Shown here one piece after another: positions 25,639-34,721 of a stretch of DNA of 64,000 nt (positions are counted from its first letter, which is position 1; the number at the start of each line of letters is the position of its first letter). Under the pieces are notes generated by a model that was not told where the DNA came from, searched no databases, and saw nothing but the letters and a program-made list of their open reading frames with translations. The stretch is taken from NCBI GenBank assembly GCA_022792815.1, contig JAAWBS010000009.1, forward strand, positions 87,618 to 151,617, in the 5' to 3' direction. The DNA is from Hungatella sp. Its GTDB lineage: Bacteria > Bacillota > Clostridia > Lachnospirales > Lachnospiraceae. A program made the position numbers and the translations under genes.

Positions 25639-26976
25639 ATGAAATTGAACGGATATCATCAGTGGGGCTTTCGGCCCTACCTGCCCATGGCAGGATTCGA
25701 CAGGACAACTCCAAGGATCTGTCGTCTGGCACCCTATGAGAATCGATGTGAGATAGCCTGGCTGGGAGAGGGGACATGGTTTACCGTCTCCTGGCGTGTG
25801 AGGGGAGCCGGAGGGTGGCTGAAGGAAGAGACAGAGGGAAGGACATGGATCTTAAGACACCTTGAGACGGAGACGGAATATGAGATCAAAGTGAGAGACA
25901 AGGCGGGGCGGGAAAGTCCCGTCCGCCTGATACGGACATCCCCAGTGGAGGGAACCGTCGTCAATTATCTTCACCCAGAAGACGGATCATATCGGTTTTC
26001 CGGAAGCTACCTGTGCAGCCCGTCTCTTGTGAAGCTTCCGTCGGGAAGGCTTCTGGCATCCATGGATGTCTACGGCAAAGACGCCCCGCAGAATCTGACC
26101 CTTCTGTTCGATTCTCTCGACGGCGGAACAAACTGGAATTATGTGACGGATATTTTTCCCTGTTTCTGGGGAAAGCTGTTCTGGCACAGGGACCGGCTGT
26201 ATCTGCTGGGTGTCTCCAATGAATACGGGGATCTGCTGATCGGCTGCTCTGAGGATGAGGGGCGGACCTGGTCCGCCCCGGAGGTTCTCTTCCGCGGAAG
26301 TTCTCACACCTGGGAGCTGGGCCATCACCGGGCGCCTATGGTGATTCTGAAAAGTCACGGCCGCCTGTGGACGGGGACCGAATACGGCACCTGGAAAAAG
26401 CATGTGTTTTACAATGCCCTGCTGTCCGCAGCAGAGGACACAGATCTGATGAAGGCAGAAAACTGGGTTCTGACCGACTTTGTGGGAATCGACAAATCCT
26501 GGCCCCATATCCTCCCGGAGGCGGCCGGGGCCATCGAGGGGAATGCAGTGGAGACCCCGGACAAAGAGGTGATCGATTTCCTGCGGTACGGGGAAAACAA
26601 GGCCCTGGTTCTGAAAGCAGATCCCGGTGACCCGGGAAAAGGACTGGAATTTGAGGAGGTCTTGGATTTCCCCCTGGGGCATACCAAATTTGAGATCCAG
26701 AGACGGGAGGACGGCGTGTATTTCGCCATGGGGAACCCGTTCCCGGGCAGAAACGTGCTGACCCTCTATTCCTCCGCTGACTTAAGAGCGTGGAAGCGGG
26801 TATGCGACATCGTCTCTCACCCGGAGTGTGACATCAGGGAAGTAGGATTTCAGTATCCGGTATTTCTGTTTGAGGGAAGCCAGCTGCTGGTCTTGAGCAG
26901 AACCGCCTGGAATCATGCCCACAGCTTCCACGACAGCAATTATATTACCTTCCACCGGGTTTTACTGGAGTCCTAA
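25639..26976 (+). CDS. Asp-box (BNR) sialidase-like protein with N-terminal Fn3-like domain
   Basis: A 445-residue protein without a signal peptide. Residues 1 to about 105 look like a fibronectin-type module (CEIAWLGEGTWFTVSWRVR ... TEYEIKVRD). The rest is a probable six-bladed beta propeller with Asp boxes: SLDGGTNW near residue 160 and SEDEGRTW near residue 206. Such folds include exo-sialidases and other glycosidases. I could not place the Arg triad or FRIP motif of true sialidases with certainty. Start ATG 25639 has GGGAGGAAC upstream. It lies between the aldolase and sulfatase genes, so it probably removes a terminal acidic or sulfated sugar from imported oligosaccharides in the cytosol. 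Confidence 0.75.
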   Translation: MKLNGYHQWGFRPYLPMAGFDRTTPRICRLAPYENRCEIAWLGEGTWFTVSWRVRGAGGWLKEETEGRTWILRHLETETEYEIKVRDKAGRESPVRLIRTSPVEGTVVNYLHPEDGSYRFSGSYLCSPSLVKLPSGRLLASMDVYGKDAPQNLTLLFDSLDGGTNWNYVTDIFPCFWGKLFWHRDRLYLLGVSNEYGDLLIGCSEDEGRTWSAPEVLFRGSSHTWELGHHRAPMVILKSHGRLWTGTEYGTWKKHVFYNALLSAAEDTDLMKAENWVLTDFVGIDKSWPHILPEAAGAIEGNAVETPDKEVIDFLRYGENKALVLKADPGDPGKGLEFEEVLDFPLGHTKFEIQRREDGVYFAMGNPFPGRNVLTLYSSADLRAWKRVCDIVSHPECDIREVGFQYPVFLFEGSQLLVLSRTAWNHAHSFHDSNYITFHRVLLES

Positions 26977-27006
26977 CCTGAAAATTGTTAAGAGAAAGGA
27001 AAAAAC

Positions 27007-28407
27007 ATGGCAAATCATCGGTTACCCAATATCATTGTGATTATGGCGGACGATTTAGGATGCTGCGATCTGGGATGCTACGGCAATCCCAGGGCGGTCA
27101 CTCCCAACTTGGACAGACTGGCCAAGTCGGGAATCCTCCTCACCCATCACTATTCCGCCTCCCCCATGTGCGCTCCGGCCAGAGCCGGTTTTCTCACGGG
27201 ACTCCATCCCCACAAGACGGGAGCTACCGACGTCCCCTCCATCCGCGGGCAGAATCGGGTGGATCCCGGTTTAAACACTCTTCCCAAGCTGCTGAAGGCG
27301 AAAGGCTATGACACCTGTCTCATCGGCAAATGGCACAACGGCGGAGGACACAGAAACTTTCACCCCAGCCGGTATGGATATGACGAATTCTGCGGATTTG
27401 AAGGGGGTGTCAGCCCCTATTATGATTACGACTTAGAGCGGGAGTTCGGCCAATATGAGCATGTGACTGACCAATATATGACCGACCGACTGACCGATGA
27501 GGCCGTCACATGGATCCGACGGCACAAGGACGGGCCCTTTCACCTCCAGCTGGCTTACAATGCCCCTCACCGGCCTCTGGAAGCCCCGGACGAAGAGACC
27601 CGATGGTTTGACCGCATGGAAGGGGTCACCACAGGGGTCCGGACCCTCTACGCCATGATCAAACGGATGGATTCAAACATCGGACGTCTCATCTCCTGTC
27701 TGGAGGAGGAGCACCTGATGGAGGACTCGGTGATCCTCTTCCTCAGCGACAACGGGCCTGACTTTGTGGGAGAGGGGGAACTGGCCATCCGCAATCGGCC
27801 CTGTCATGTGTTCAACGGTCACAAGGGAGACGTGCTGGAAGGCGGCGTCCGTGTGCCTGCCATCATCAGCTGGCGGGGAGTGTTGCCGGCGGGAGAGGAG
27901 AACAGCCAGCCTTCGGTGTTCATGGACTGGTTTCCCACCCTGGCAGGGCTGGCAGAAGCAGAGGAGGAGGAATTCGGTGAGACCGACGGGCATGACATCT
28001 GGCCTGTACTGACCCAAAATAAGCCCAATCAGGCGGATTATTACTGGCACTGGACCCGATATGAGCTGGTCAGCCATTCCAACATGGCGGTATTCCACGA
28101 CGGATATAAGCTGTATTATCCGGTGTACGGGGACAATCACGCCTACCACAAGCCGGACAGCCCCTTTGCCGTCTTAAAAGGTCCTTACCGGATCTTTACC
28201 GACACGGTTTTAAGAGAACATCCTCCGGCCGATGTGGCGCCGAAGCTGTTCTATCTCCCCGATGATCCGGGGGAAAGCCGGGATCTGTCCGACGAGAAAC
28301 CGGAGATCGTAAAGAAGCTGAAAGGGATGCTGGATTCCTGGTTTGAAAAGGTTCTTTCCCAATACCGGGAAGCCGCCAAAGTCACTCTGACCAATCCGGA
28401 AGACTGA
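27007..28407 (+). CDS. Sulfatase (formylglycine-dependent)
   Basis: A 466-residue type I sulfatase. NIIVIMADDLG at the N-terminus gives the metal-binding Asp14/Asp15, and CAPARAGFLTG carries the CxPxR site: Cys55 would be turned into formylglycine. In an anaerobe this needs an anSME radical-SAM maturase, which is not in this window. VILFLSDNGPDF holds the other metal ligands. There is no signal peptide, so it should work inside the cell on imported sulfated sugars. Start ATG 27007 has AGAAAGGAAAAAAC upstream. The reading frame is 30 bp after the Asp-box gene. Confidence 0.93.
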   Translation: MANHRLPNIIVIMADDLGCCDLGCYGNPRAVTPNLDRLAKSGILLTHHYSASPMCAPARAGFLTGLHPHKTGATDVPSIRGQNRVDPGLNTLPKLLKAKGYDTCLIGKWHNGGGHRNFHPSRYGYDEFCGFEGGVSPYYDYDLEREFGQYEHVTDQYMTDRLTDEAVTWIRRHKDGPFHLQLAYNAPHRPLEAPDEETRWFDRMEGVTTGVRTLYAMIKRMDSNIGRLISCLEEEHLMEDSVILFLSDNGPDFVGEGELAIRNRPCHVFNGHKGDVLEGGVRVPAIISWRGVLPAGEENSQPSVFMDWFPTLAGLAEAEEEEFGETDGHDIWPVLTQNKPNQADYYWHWTRYELVSHSNMAVFHDGYKLYYPVYGDNHAYHKPDSPFAVLKGPYRIFTDTVLREHPPADVAPKLFYLPDDPGESRDLSDEKPEIVKKLKGMLDSWFEKVLSQYREAAKVTLTNPED

Positions 28408-28438
28408 CTGTTTCATCAAAAAATAGGAGGATTATTCC

Positions 28439-29335
28439 ATGAAAGTGCTTGTATTTGGTTCCCTGAATCTGGACCATGTATATCAGGTGGACCATTTTGT
28501 GCAGCCCGGGGAGACCATGACTTCCCTGGCACTGAACCTGTTCTGCGGTGGAAAGGGGCTGAATCAGTCCATCGCCTTTGCGAAAAGCGGCATGGAGACC
28601 TATCATGCCGGGGCAGTGGGAAGGGAGGATTCGGATCTGCTGATTGAGGCGTTAAAGGAGGCTGGAGTCCACACGGAATGGATCCAAAAAAAGGCCGGGC
28701 CAAGCGGTCACGCCATCATCCAGACCACGCCGGATGGCGAGAATTGCATCCTTCTATACGGGGGAGCCAATCAAAGTCTTATGGAAGAAGATGTGGACTC
28801 GGTGCTGAGCCATTTTTCCGAAGGCGACGTGCTGGTTCTACAAAACGAGATCAACCAGCTGCCCTGCATCATGGAGAAGGCGAAAGCCATAGGTATGACG
28901 ATGGTTCTGAACCCGTCCCCGGCAGACGAGAATCTGTCCCGCCTTCCCGTCTCCTCGGCGGATTACCTGATTCTCAACGAAGTGGAAGGGGCAGTGATCA
29001 GCAAGGCTTCCGTGTCAGATGAGGACGGGATCTTTCGTGAGCTGATGAAACGGTTTCCCGACACCCGCATCGTGCTCACTCTCGGGGAGAAGGGTTCTGT
29101 CTACGGATATAAGGACAAGATCTGCCGGCAGCCTGCCTGCCCGGCAAAGGTGGTGGACACCACGGCGGCAGGGGACACCTTTACGGGTTTTTTCATGGGC
29201 AGCCTTCTTCGGGGCAGCAGTGTGGAGGAGGCACTTTGGACGGCCTCCGCGGCAGCCTCCATCGCCGTGAGCCGGCATGGGGCCAGCTCCTCCATTCCCA
29301 CTTGGGATGAGGTGGAGAACTTTGCCGGAAAATAA
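28439..29335 (+). CDS. PfkB-family carbohydrate kinase (ribokinase-like)
   Basis: A 298-residue sugar kinase. FGSLNLDHVYQVDHFVQPGE at the N-terminus and CGGKGLNQSIAFAKSG form the substrate side of ribokinase-like enzymes. VDTTAAGDTFTGFFMG near residue 240 holds the catalytic Asp and anion hole. By context it phosphorylates the sugar or keto-deoxy acid released by the operon's aldolase, glycosidase and sulfatase. Start ATG 28439 is behind TAGGAGG. It is the last gene of the operon. Confidence 0.93.
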   Translation: MKVLVFGSLNLDHVYQVDHFVQPGETMTSLALNLFCGGKGLNQSIAFAKSGMETYHAGAVGREDSDLLIEALKEAGVHTEWIQKKAGPSGHAIIQTTPDGENCILLYGGANQSLMEEDVDSVLSHFSEGDVLVLQNEINQLPCIMEKAKAIGMTMVLNPSPADENLSRLPVSSADYLILNEVEGAVISKASVSDEDGIFRELMKRFPDTRIVLTLGEKGSVYGYKDKICRQPACPAKVVDTTAAGDTFTGFFMGSLLRGSSVEEALWTASAAASIAVSRHGASSSIPTWDEVENFAGK

Positions 29336-29392
29336 GAGAAGAGAGACTGGGGCAACGATTGGACAACATCACCAATCATCTGTCTCCTTCTC
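29336..29392 (+). other. Long imperfect inverted repeat after the kinase gene
   Basis: GAGAAGAGAGAC (29336-29347) pairs with GTCTCCTTCTC (29382-29392), with an inner perfect stem GATTGG/CCAATC (29357-29362, 29372-29377). There is no T-run, but it is placed where the operon should end. An A-rich tract (29404-29450) follows, probably an UP element for the tRNA promoter. Confidence 0.45.
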
Positions 29393-29452
29393 CGCTTTGG
29401 CTGTAAAAAATGACAAAATATAAAAAAAATCGAAAAAAAGAGAAAAAAGTGC

Positions 29453-29481
29453 TTGCAAATTGGAGGGAAAGATGGTAAAGT
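29453..29481 (+). promoter_or_regulatory. Promoter of tRNA-Glu copy 2
   Basis: TTGCAA (29453-29458), 17-bp spacer, TAAAGT (29476-29481), 11 bp before the tRNA. An A-rich tract lies just upstream. Confidence 0.75.
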
Positions 29482-29492
29482 ATATCTCGCAA

Positions 29493-29564
29493 GGCCAATT
29501 GGTCAAGCGGTCAAGACGACGCCCTCTCACGGCGTAAACCCGGGTTCGATTCCCGGATTGGTCA
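29493..29564 (+). tRNA. tRNA-Glu (anticodon CTC), copy 2
   Basis: Identical over all 72 nt to the gene at 17690-17761 but with its own promoter and terminator and different flanks. Anticodon CTC, no encoded CCA. Confidence 0.95.
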
Positions 29565-29568
29565 TAAA

Positions 29569-29596
29569 GAGAAGCCTGATAATCGGGCTTCTTTTT
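29569..29596 (+). terminator. Terminator of tRNA-Glu copy 2
   Basis: AGAAGCC and GGCTTCT form the stem around TGATAATCG, followed by TTTTT, starting 5 bp after the tRNA. Confidence 0.88.
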
Positions 29597-29675
29597 GCAT
29601 TACAGGACATTTTTTTGAGGAGAAGATTGATCGGACCCCTTGTCCTTATACCCACCGATAAAGGAGGATCACCCT

Positions 29676-31073
29676 ATGAAGCTTGAAAACGATCTGGGCC
29701 GTGACCGGATCAAGACTCTGGTTCTGAGGCTGGCAGTCCCGTCTATGCTGGCTCAGTTTGTCAGTGTCCTGTACAGCATTGTGGACCGCATGTACATAGG
29801 AAATATCCCCCAGGTGGGAGAGCTGGCCCTGGCCGGAGTGGGGGTGTGCGGGCCCATCGTGACTTTGATCTCCTCCTTCTCCGCCCTGGCAGGATTCGGC
29901 GGAGCGCCGCTCCTCAGCATCCGCATGGGAGAGAAGAATCAGAGGGCAGCCAGCCAGGTGGTGGCCAACAGCTTTCTCATGCTGACTGTCCTGGGAGTCG
30001 CTCTGACAGCTCTGTCCTTCGCTCTGAAAAATCACCTGCTCCGATGGTTTGGAGCCAGTGAGGCGATTTTTCCCTACGGGAACCGATACATCTCCATCTA
30101 CCTGGCCGGTACTGTATTTGCCCTGTTTGCATCCGGCATGAACCAGTTCATTATCTGCCAAGGCTTTGCCAAGGTGGGGATGAAGTCCGTGATGCTGGGG
30201 GCTGTCCTGAATCTGGTATTGGACCCGATTTTTATCTTTGCCTTCCATATGGGTGTGGCAGGCGCAGCCCTCGCCACGGTGATCTCCCAGGCGGCATCCG
30301 CTCTCTTTGTGCTGGGTGTGCTTTTCGGAAAGAAAGTTCCGGTGAAGATCACGTTCGGCGGCTATTCCTGGGGAGTCTGCCGCCAGATCCTAAAGCTCGG
30401 CTTCTCCCCCTTTATCATCATCGCATTCGACAACATTCTGATCATCACCATGAACATGGTTCTCCAGGCTTATGGAGGTACGGCCAGGGGAGACATGATG
30501 GTGACCTGCGCCACCATCATGCAGAGTTTCATGCTCATGGTCACTATGCCGTTAGGCGGAATCACCGCCGGAACCCAGTCTATTCTGGGATATAACTACG
30601 GGGCAAAACACATCAAGAGGGTGAGACAGGCGGAGAAGGAGATCTTAAAGACAGCCGTGGCATTTACCCTGATCATGATGATACTGGCCCAGACATCAGG
30701 CAGGTACTTTGCCCTGATCTTCACCAGAAATCCTGAATATGTGGCCATGTCGGCGAAGGCCATCCGCATAAGCACCCTGATGATCGTGCCCCTCGCCTTT
30801 CAGTACACCTTTGTGGACGGATTCACCGGTATGGGAATCGCCGGTGTGGCCCTGACCTTGTCCTTTTTTAGAAAGGCTCTGTTTTTTCTTGTGGTGCTGA
30901 TCCTGCCCCGATGGTTCGGCGCGGAGGCCGTATTCTGGACAGAACCGGTGATCGATCTGACCGCAGCGGCGGTATCGACAGTATTTTATCTCACATACAG
31001 CGGTCGGATCCTGAAAAAAAGGCTTCTTCAGGGCAAAGGGGACTCTGTCAGGACACCCCTGAAAGCCCTCTGA
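29676..31073 (+). CDS. MATE family efflux transporter
   Basis: A 465-residue polytopic membrane protein that exports drugs or metabolites in exchange for Na+ or H+. The N-terminus IKTLVLRLAVPSMLAQFVSVLYSIVDRMYIG is the family hallmark (read here in two overlapping parts), and the pattern repeats in the second half with FSPFIIIAFDNILIITMNM and GGITAGTQSILGYNYGAK. Start ATG 29676 is behind AAAGGAGGATC; a TTG 36 bp earlier lacks a site. Its 3' end overlaps the converging tcdA gene by 26 bp. Confidence 0.92.
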   Translation: MKLENDLGRDRIKTLVLRLAVPSMLAQFVSVLYSIVDRMYIGNIPQVGELALAGVGVCGPIVTLISSFSALAGFGGAPLLSIRMGEKNQRAASQVVANSFLMLTVLGVALTALSFALKNHLLRWFGASEAIFPYGNRYISIYLAGTVFALFASGMNQFIICQGFAKVGMKSVMLGAVLNLVLDPIFIFAFHMGVAGAALATVISQAASALFVLGVLFGKKVPVKITFGGYSWGVCRQILKLGFSPFIIIAFDNILIITMNMVLQAYGGTARGDMMVTCATIMQSFMLMVTMPLGGITAGTQSILGYNYGAKHIKRVRQAEKEILKTAVAFTLIMMILAQTSGRYFALIFTRNPEYVAMSAKAIRISTLMIVPLAFQYTFVDGFTGMGIAGVALTLSFFRKALFFLVVLILPRWFGAEAVFWTEPVIDLTAAAVSTVFYLTYSGRILKKRLLQGKGDSVRTPLKAL

Positions 31074-31767
31074 TCACCTCGCCTGCCATGAGAAGCCCGG
31101 CCACCGGAGGGACGAAAGAGATGCTGGAGGGAGTGCGCGGATCCGTCTCTTCCTCCCCCGAAACCGGCAGGGGCTTTCGCGGACTTTCCCTGGAATACAC
31201 CACCCTCAGATGCTCGATCCCCCTCTTTTTTAACTCCCTCCGCATCACTCTGCACAGAGGGCACACAGAGGTCTGGGCCAGATCGGCGATCTCAAACAGC
31301 TCCGGGTACAGCTTGTTGCCCGTCCCCATGGCCGAGATCAGGGGGATCCGATGAGTGTGGGCATACTCTGCGATGGCCAGCTTGGCTGATACCGTATCGA
31401 CGGCATCCACGATGTAATCCGGTCTCCACGAAAGACCGCCCCAAACCTCCTCTAAGTTTTCCGGCAGGACAAATGTCTCCCGGGTCTCCACAAGAGCCTG
31501 AGGATTGATATCCGCGATCTGCTCCCTCATCACATGAGTCTTATGGCGTCCCACCGTGCTGTGGCCGGCGATGCTCTGCCGATTGATGTTGGAGAAGGCC
31601 ACCTGATCCGGATCAACCAGCAGAAATCTTCCCACCCCGCTTCTGGCCAGCGCCGTGATACAGTGAGAGCCCACCCCTCCGACACCGAAAGCCGCCACAC
31701 TGCTGTGTCTCAACCGCTCTAACCCCTCCGTCCCGATCAGACGCTCCGTCCTGGAAAACTCATTCAT
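31048..31767 (-). CDS. tcdA: tRNA threonylcarbamoyladenosine dehydratase
   Basis: A 239-residue ThiF/HesA/E1-like enzyme that cyclises t6A37 of tRNA to ct6A using ATP. The nucleotide-binding VAAFGVGGVGSHCITALARS and DPDQVAFSNINRQ motifs are intact, followed by VDAVDTVSAKLA. Length and the sequence ISAMGTGNKLYP are typical of TcdA, earlier called YgdL/CsdL. On the minus strand the start ATG is behind AAGGGAG, 7 nt away. Only this gene and the amidohydrolase at 57.5 kb are on the minus strand in this window. Confidence 0.93.
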   Translation of the reverse strand: MNEFSRTERLIGTEGLERLRHSSVAAFGVGGVGSHCITALARSGVGRFLLVDPDQVAFSNINRQSIAGHSTVGRHKTHVMREQIADINPQALVETRETFVLPENLEEVWGGLSWRPDYIVDAVDTVSAKLAIAEYAHTHRIPLISAMGTGNKLYPELFEIADLAQTSVCPLCRVMRRELKKRGIEHLRVVYSRESPRKPLPVSGEEETDPRTPSSISFVPPVAGLLMAGEVIRGLSGVS

Positions 31768-31923
31768 ACCAAAAACTCCCTTTCTTTATTATCATGTTAG
31801 GATACTGCCTGCCAAGACCGCTGTTTCACCGTCCCTCCCTCAGCCGCCAGGTTCCTGTTCACAGACAATGTCAGCAGTAATTATAAATAAGAAAGTTAAA
31901 AAAGTAAACTTCCATTTTTCCCT

Positions 31924-31942
31924 CCACAGGTGTATACTGTGG
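31924..31942 (+). promoter_or_regulatory. nadE -10 region within an inverted repeat
   Basis: CCACAG (31924-31929) and CTGTGG (31937-31942) flank TATACT (31933-31938), the likely -10 box about 57 bp before nadE. No good -35 box was found, which fits an activator- or repressor-controlled promoter. The rest of the 227-bp gap between tcdA and nadE shows no gene. Confidence 0.45.
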
Positions 31943-31994
31943 GAAACGGCTGGTATTTACAGCCATATAAAAAGTCAGAATAAAGGAGTCAGCC

Positions 31995-33917
31995 ATGAAC
32001 CACGGATTTATACGAGTATCAGCTGCCACCCCCAAGATCAAGGTGGCCGACCCGGTCTTCAACGGGGAGCAGATCCTGACACTGATGACTGAGTCTGCCG
32101 CCAATCACGCACAGGTCCTGGTGTTTCCGGAGCTGTGCCTCACCGGATACACCTGCGGCGACTTATTTTTGCAGAACGCCCTGATTGAGAGCGCCAAAAA
32201 CCAGTTAAAGCGCATCGTCGATGCCTCTGCAGCATACGACATGATTCTGTTTGCAGGCCTGCCGTGGCAGCACGGGGGAAAGCTCTACAACACCGCTGCC
32301 GTGATCTGTAAAGGCAGGCTTTTGGGACTCGTCCCCAAGACCCACATCCCCAACTACTCGGAATTTTACGAACTGCGGCATTTTACACCGGGATTTCAAA
32401 AGACGGTGATGACAGACTGGGAAGGCGGGAAGGTGCCCATGGGGACCAACCTTCTCTTTGCCTGCACCTCCGTCCCCGGGCTGACCCTGGCAGCGGAGAT
32501 CTGTGAGGACGTGTGGGCTCCTTATCCTCCCAGCATCGGACATGCCTGCGCCGGAGCCACGGTGATCGCCAACTGTTCTGCCAGCGATGAGACCGTCGGC
32601 AAGGACAGTTACCGAAATTCGCTTATCTGCGGCCAGTCGGCCCGCTTGGTCTGCGGGTACGTCTACGCCAACGCCGGGGAGGGGGAGTCCACCCAGGATC
32701 TGGTCTTCGGCGGCCACAACATCATCGCGGAGAACGGCACAAGGCTTTCGGTGTCAAAGAGATTCGGCCATGAGACCATCTACGGGGACCTGGACTTAGA
32801 GCGCCTTGTGAGTGAGCGACGCCGCATGAACACCTATCCGGCCTTAAGTCCCCTGAACCAGACCCCCTACACGGTGACGGAGTTTGAACTGAACCCTGTA
32901 TCATTCTCTCTGTGCCGCCCGATGGATCCTGCCCCCTTTGTGCCCCATGACCGCGAGGAGAGGGCGAGACGGTGCGAGGAGATCCTGTCCATCCAGGCGG
33001 TGGGCTTAAAAAAACGGCTGGAACACACCGGCGTCACCCACGCGGTCCTGGGGATCTCCGGCGGTCTGGACTCCACCCTGGCCCTTTTAGTGACTGCCAG
33101 GGCATTTGACATGCTGGGGATTCCCAGAGACCAGATCCACGGGGTGACCATGCCATGTTTCGGCACCACGGACAGAACCTACCGCAACGCCTGCGCTATG
33201 ACCGAGAAGCTGGGAGCCCGGCTCTCGGAAATCAATTTAAAGGAATCCGTGCTCCTGCATTTTAAGGACATCGGCCACGACCCGAAGGACCACGATGTGA
33301 CCTACGAGAACAGCCAGGCCAGGGAGAGGACCCAGATCCTCATGGACATCGCCAACCAGGTAGGCGGACTGGTCATCGGAACCGGAGACATGTCGGAGTT
33401 GGCCCTGGGATGGGCCACCTACAACGGCGATCACATGTCCATGTACGGAGTCAACGCCTCGGTGCCAAAGACCTTGGTCCGCCATCTGGTCCGCTACTTT
33501 GCCGATACCTGCAAAGAGCCGGAGCTTCAGGCCATCCTTCTGGATGTGCTGGATACACCTGTAAGCCCGGAGCTTCTTCCGCCCACGAAAGGAGCCATCT
33601 CCCAGAAGACGGAGGATCTGGTGGGCCCCTATGAGCTTCACGACTTTTTCCTGTACCATATCCTGCGGTTCGGATACCGGCCCGGGAAAATCTTCTGTAT
33701 GGCAAACCTGGCTTTTGGCAAAGAATATGACCGGGAGACCATCTTAAAATGGCTGAAGGTCTTTTACCGCCGATTTTTCAGCCAGCAGTATAAGCGCTCC
33801 TGTCTCCCGGACGGGCCCCGGGTTGGCTCCGTGGCTCTCTCACCCAGAGGCGATCTTCGGATGCCCAGCGACGCCTGCAGCCGGATCTGGCTTGAGGAGC
33901 TGGAGGAATTGTCATGA
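31995..33917 (+). CDS. nadE: Glutamine-hydrolysing NAD+ synthetase
   Basis: A 640-residue two-domain enzyme making NAD+ from deamido-NAD+, ATP and glutamine. The N-terminal nitrilase-type glutaminase has its triad Glu46 (FPELCLTGY), Lys115 (VPKTHIPNYSEF) and Cys170 (AEICEDVW). The C-terminal synthetase begins near residue 330 with the PP-loop GISGGLDSTLAL. Length is that of the long bacterial form. Start ATG 31995 is behind AAAGGAG. The stop overlaps the next gene by 4 bp. Confidence 0.96.
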   Translation: MNHGFIRVSAATPKIKVADPVFNGEQILTLMTESAANHAQVLVFPELCLTGYTCGDLFLQNALIESAKNQLKRIVDASAAYDMILFAGLPWQHGGKLYNTAAVICKGRLLGLVPKTHIPNYSEFYELRHFTPGFQKTVMTDWEGGKVPMGTNLLFACTSVPGLTLAAEICEDVWAPYPPSIGHACAGATVIANCSASDETVGKDSYRNSLICGQSARLVCGYVYANAGEGESTQDLVFGGHNIIAENGTRLSVSKRFGHETIYGDLDLERLVSERRRMNTYPALSPLNQTPYTVTEFELNPVSFSLCRPMDPAPFVPHDREERARRCEEILSIQAVGLKKRLEHTGVTHAVLGISGGLDSTLALLVTARAFDMLGIPRDQIHGVTMPCFGTTDRTYRNACAMTEKLGARLSEINLKESVLLHFKDIGHDPKDHDVTYENSQARERTQILMDIANQVGGLVIGTGDMSELALGWATYNGDHMSMYGVNASVPKTLVRHLVRYFADTCKEPELQAILLDVLDTPVSPELLPPTKGAISQKTEDLVGPYELHDFFLYHILRFGYRPGKIFCMANLAFGKEYDRETILKWLKVFYRRFFSQQYKRSCLPDGPRVGSVALSPRGDLRMPSDACSRIWLEELEELS

Positions 33918-34699
33918 TCACAAGTACATCCAACCCCAAGGTGAAGCAGACTGCCGCCCTGGTCAAGAAGGCCAGATTCCGAAAGGAGACAGGCCTGTTT
34001 GTGGTGGAAGGCCCCAAGATGTTTGAGGAACTGCCTCCGGACCGGCTGGAGGAGGTCTATGTGACGGAGGCATTTTACCAAAATTCCTCCCACAAAAAAA
34101 TCCTGGCCAGGGCCGGGAGGATGGAGATCGTGTCAAAAGAGGTGATGAGAGCCATGTCGGACACCCAGACTCCTCAGGGGGTGCTGGCCGTGGCAAGGCA
34201 GTATCGCTACACGATGGCAGACCTTGTGAGAGAGGACAGGCCGGCTCTCATCATGATCCTGGAGACCGTCCAGGATCCGGGCAACCTGGGGACTATCCTC
34301 AGGGCCGGAGAGGGGGCGGGGATCACGGGAGTCCTCATGGACGAGAACACCGCCGACATCTACAATCCCAAGGTGATCCGCTCCACCATGGGCTCCATCT
34401 ACCGGGTGCCCTTTGTCACGGCGGCGCAGCTGCCCCAGGTCCTCTCTTCCTTAAAAAAACAGGGGATCCGGCTTTTTGCGGCCCATCTGGACGGGAAACA
34501 GGATTATGACCAGGCTGATTATAAGGGGAATACGGGATTTCTCATCGGCAATGAATCCAGAGGACTGTCCGAGGAGACTGCCGCCTTGGCGGACACCCTG
34601 ATAAAGATTCCCATGGAGGGAAACGTGGAATCTCTCAACGCCGCCGTGGCTGCCTCCGTACTGATGTTCGAATCCAGCCGGCAGAGGCGAAACTCTTAA
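33914..34699 (+). CDS. TrmH/SpoU family RNA 2'-O-methyltransferase
   Basis: A 261-residue SPOUT methyltransferase that methylates a ribose in rRNA or tRNA using AdoMet. The N-terminal substrate-binding domain (KVKQTAALVKKARFRKETG ... VVEGPKMFEEL) is followed by the knot: LETVQDPGNLGTILRAGEGAG, LIGNESRGLSEE and IPMEGNVESLNAAVAASVLM. It resembles the RlmB/TsnR-type 23S enzymes. It overlaps nadE by 4 bp and probably shares its transcript. Confidence 0.92.
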   Translation: MITSTSNPKVKQTAALVKKARFRKETGLFVVEGPKMFEELPPDRLEEVYVTEAFYQNSSHKKILARAGRMEIVSKEVMRAMSDTQTPQGVLAVARQYRYTMADLVREDRPALIMILETVQDPGNLGTILRAGEGAGITGVLMDENTADIYNPKVIRSTMGSIYRVPFVTAAQLPQVLSSLKKQGIRLFAAHLDGKQDYDQADYKGNTGFLIGNESRGLSEETAALADTLIKIPMEGNVESLNAAVAASVLMFESSRQRRNS

Positions 34700-34721
34700 G
34701 ATATTTTTCATAATCAATCGG

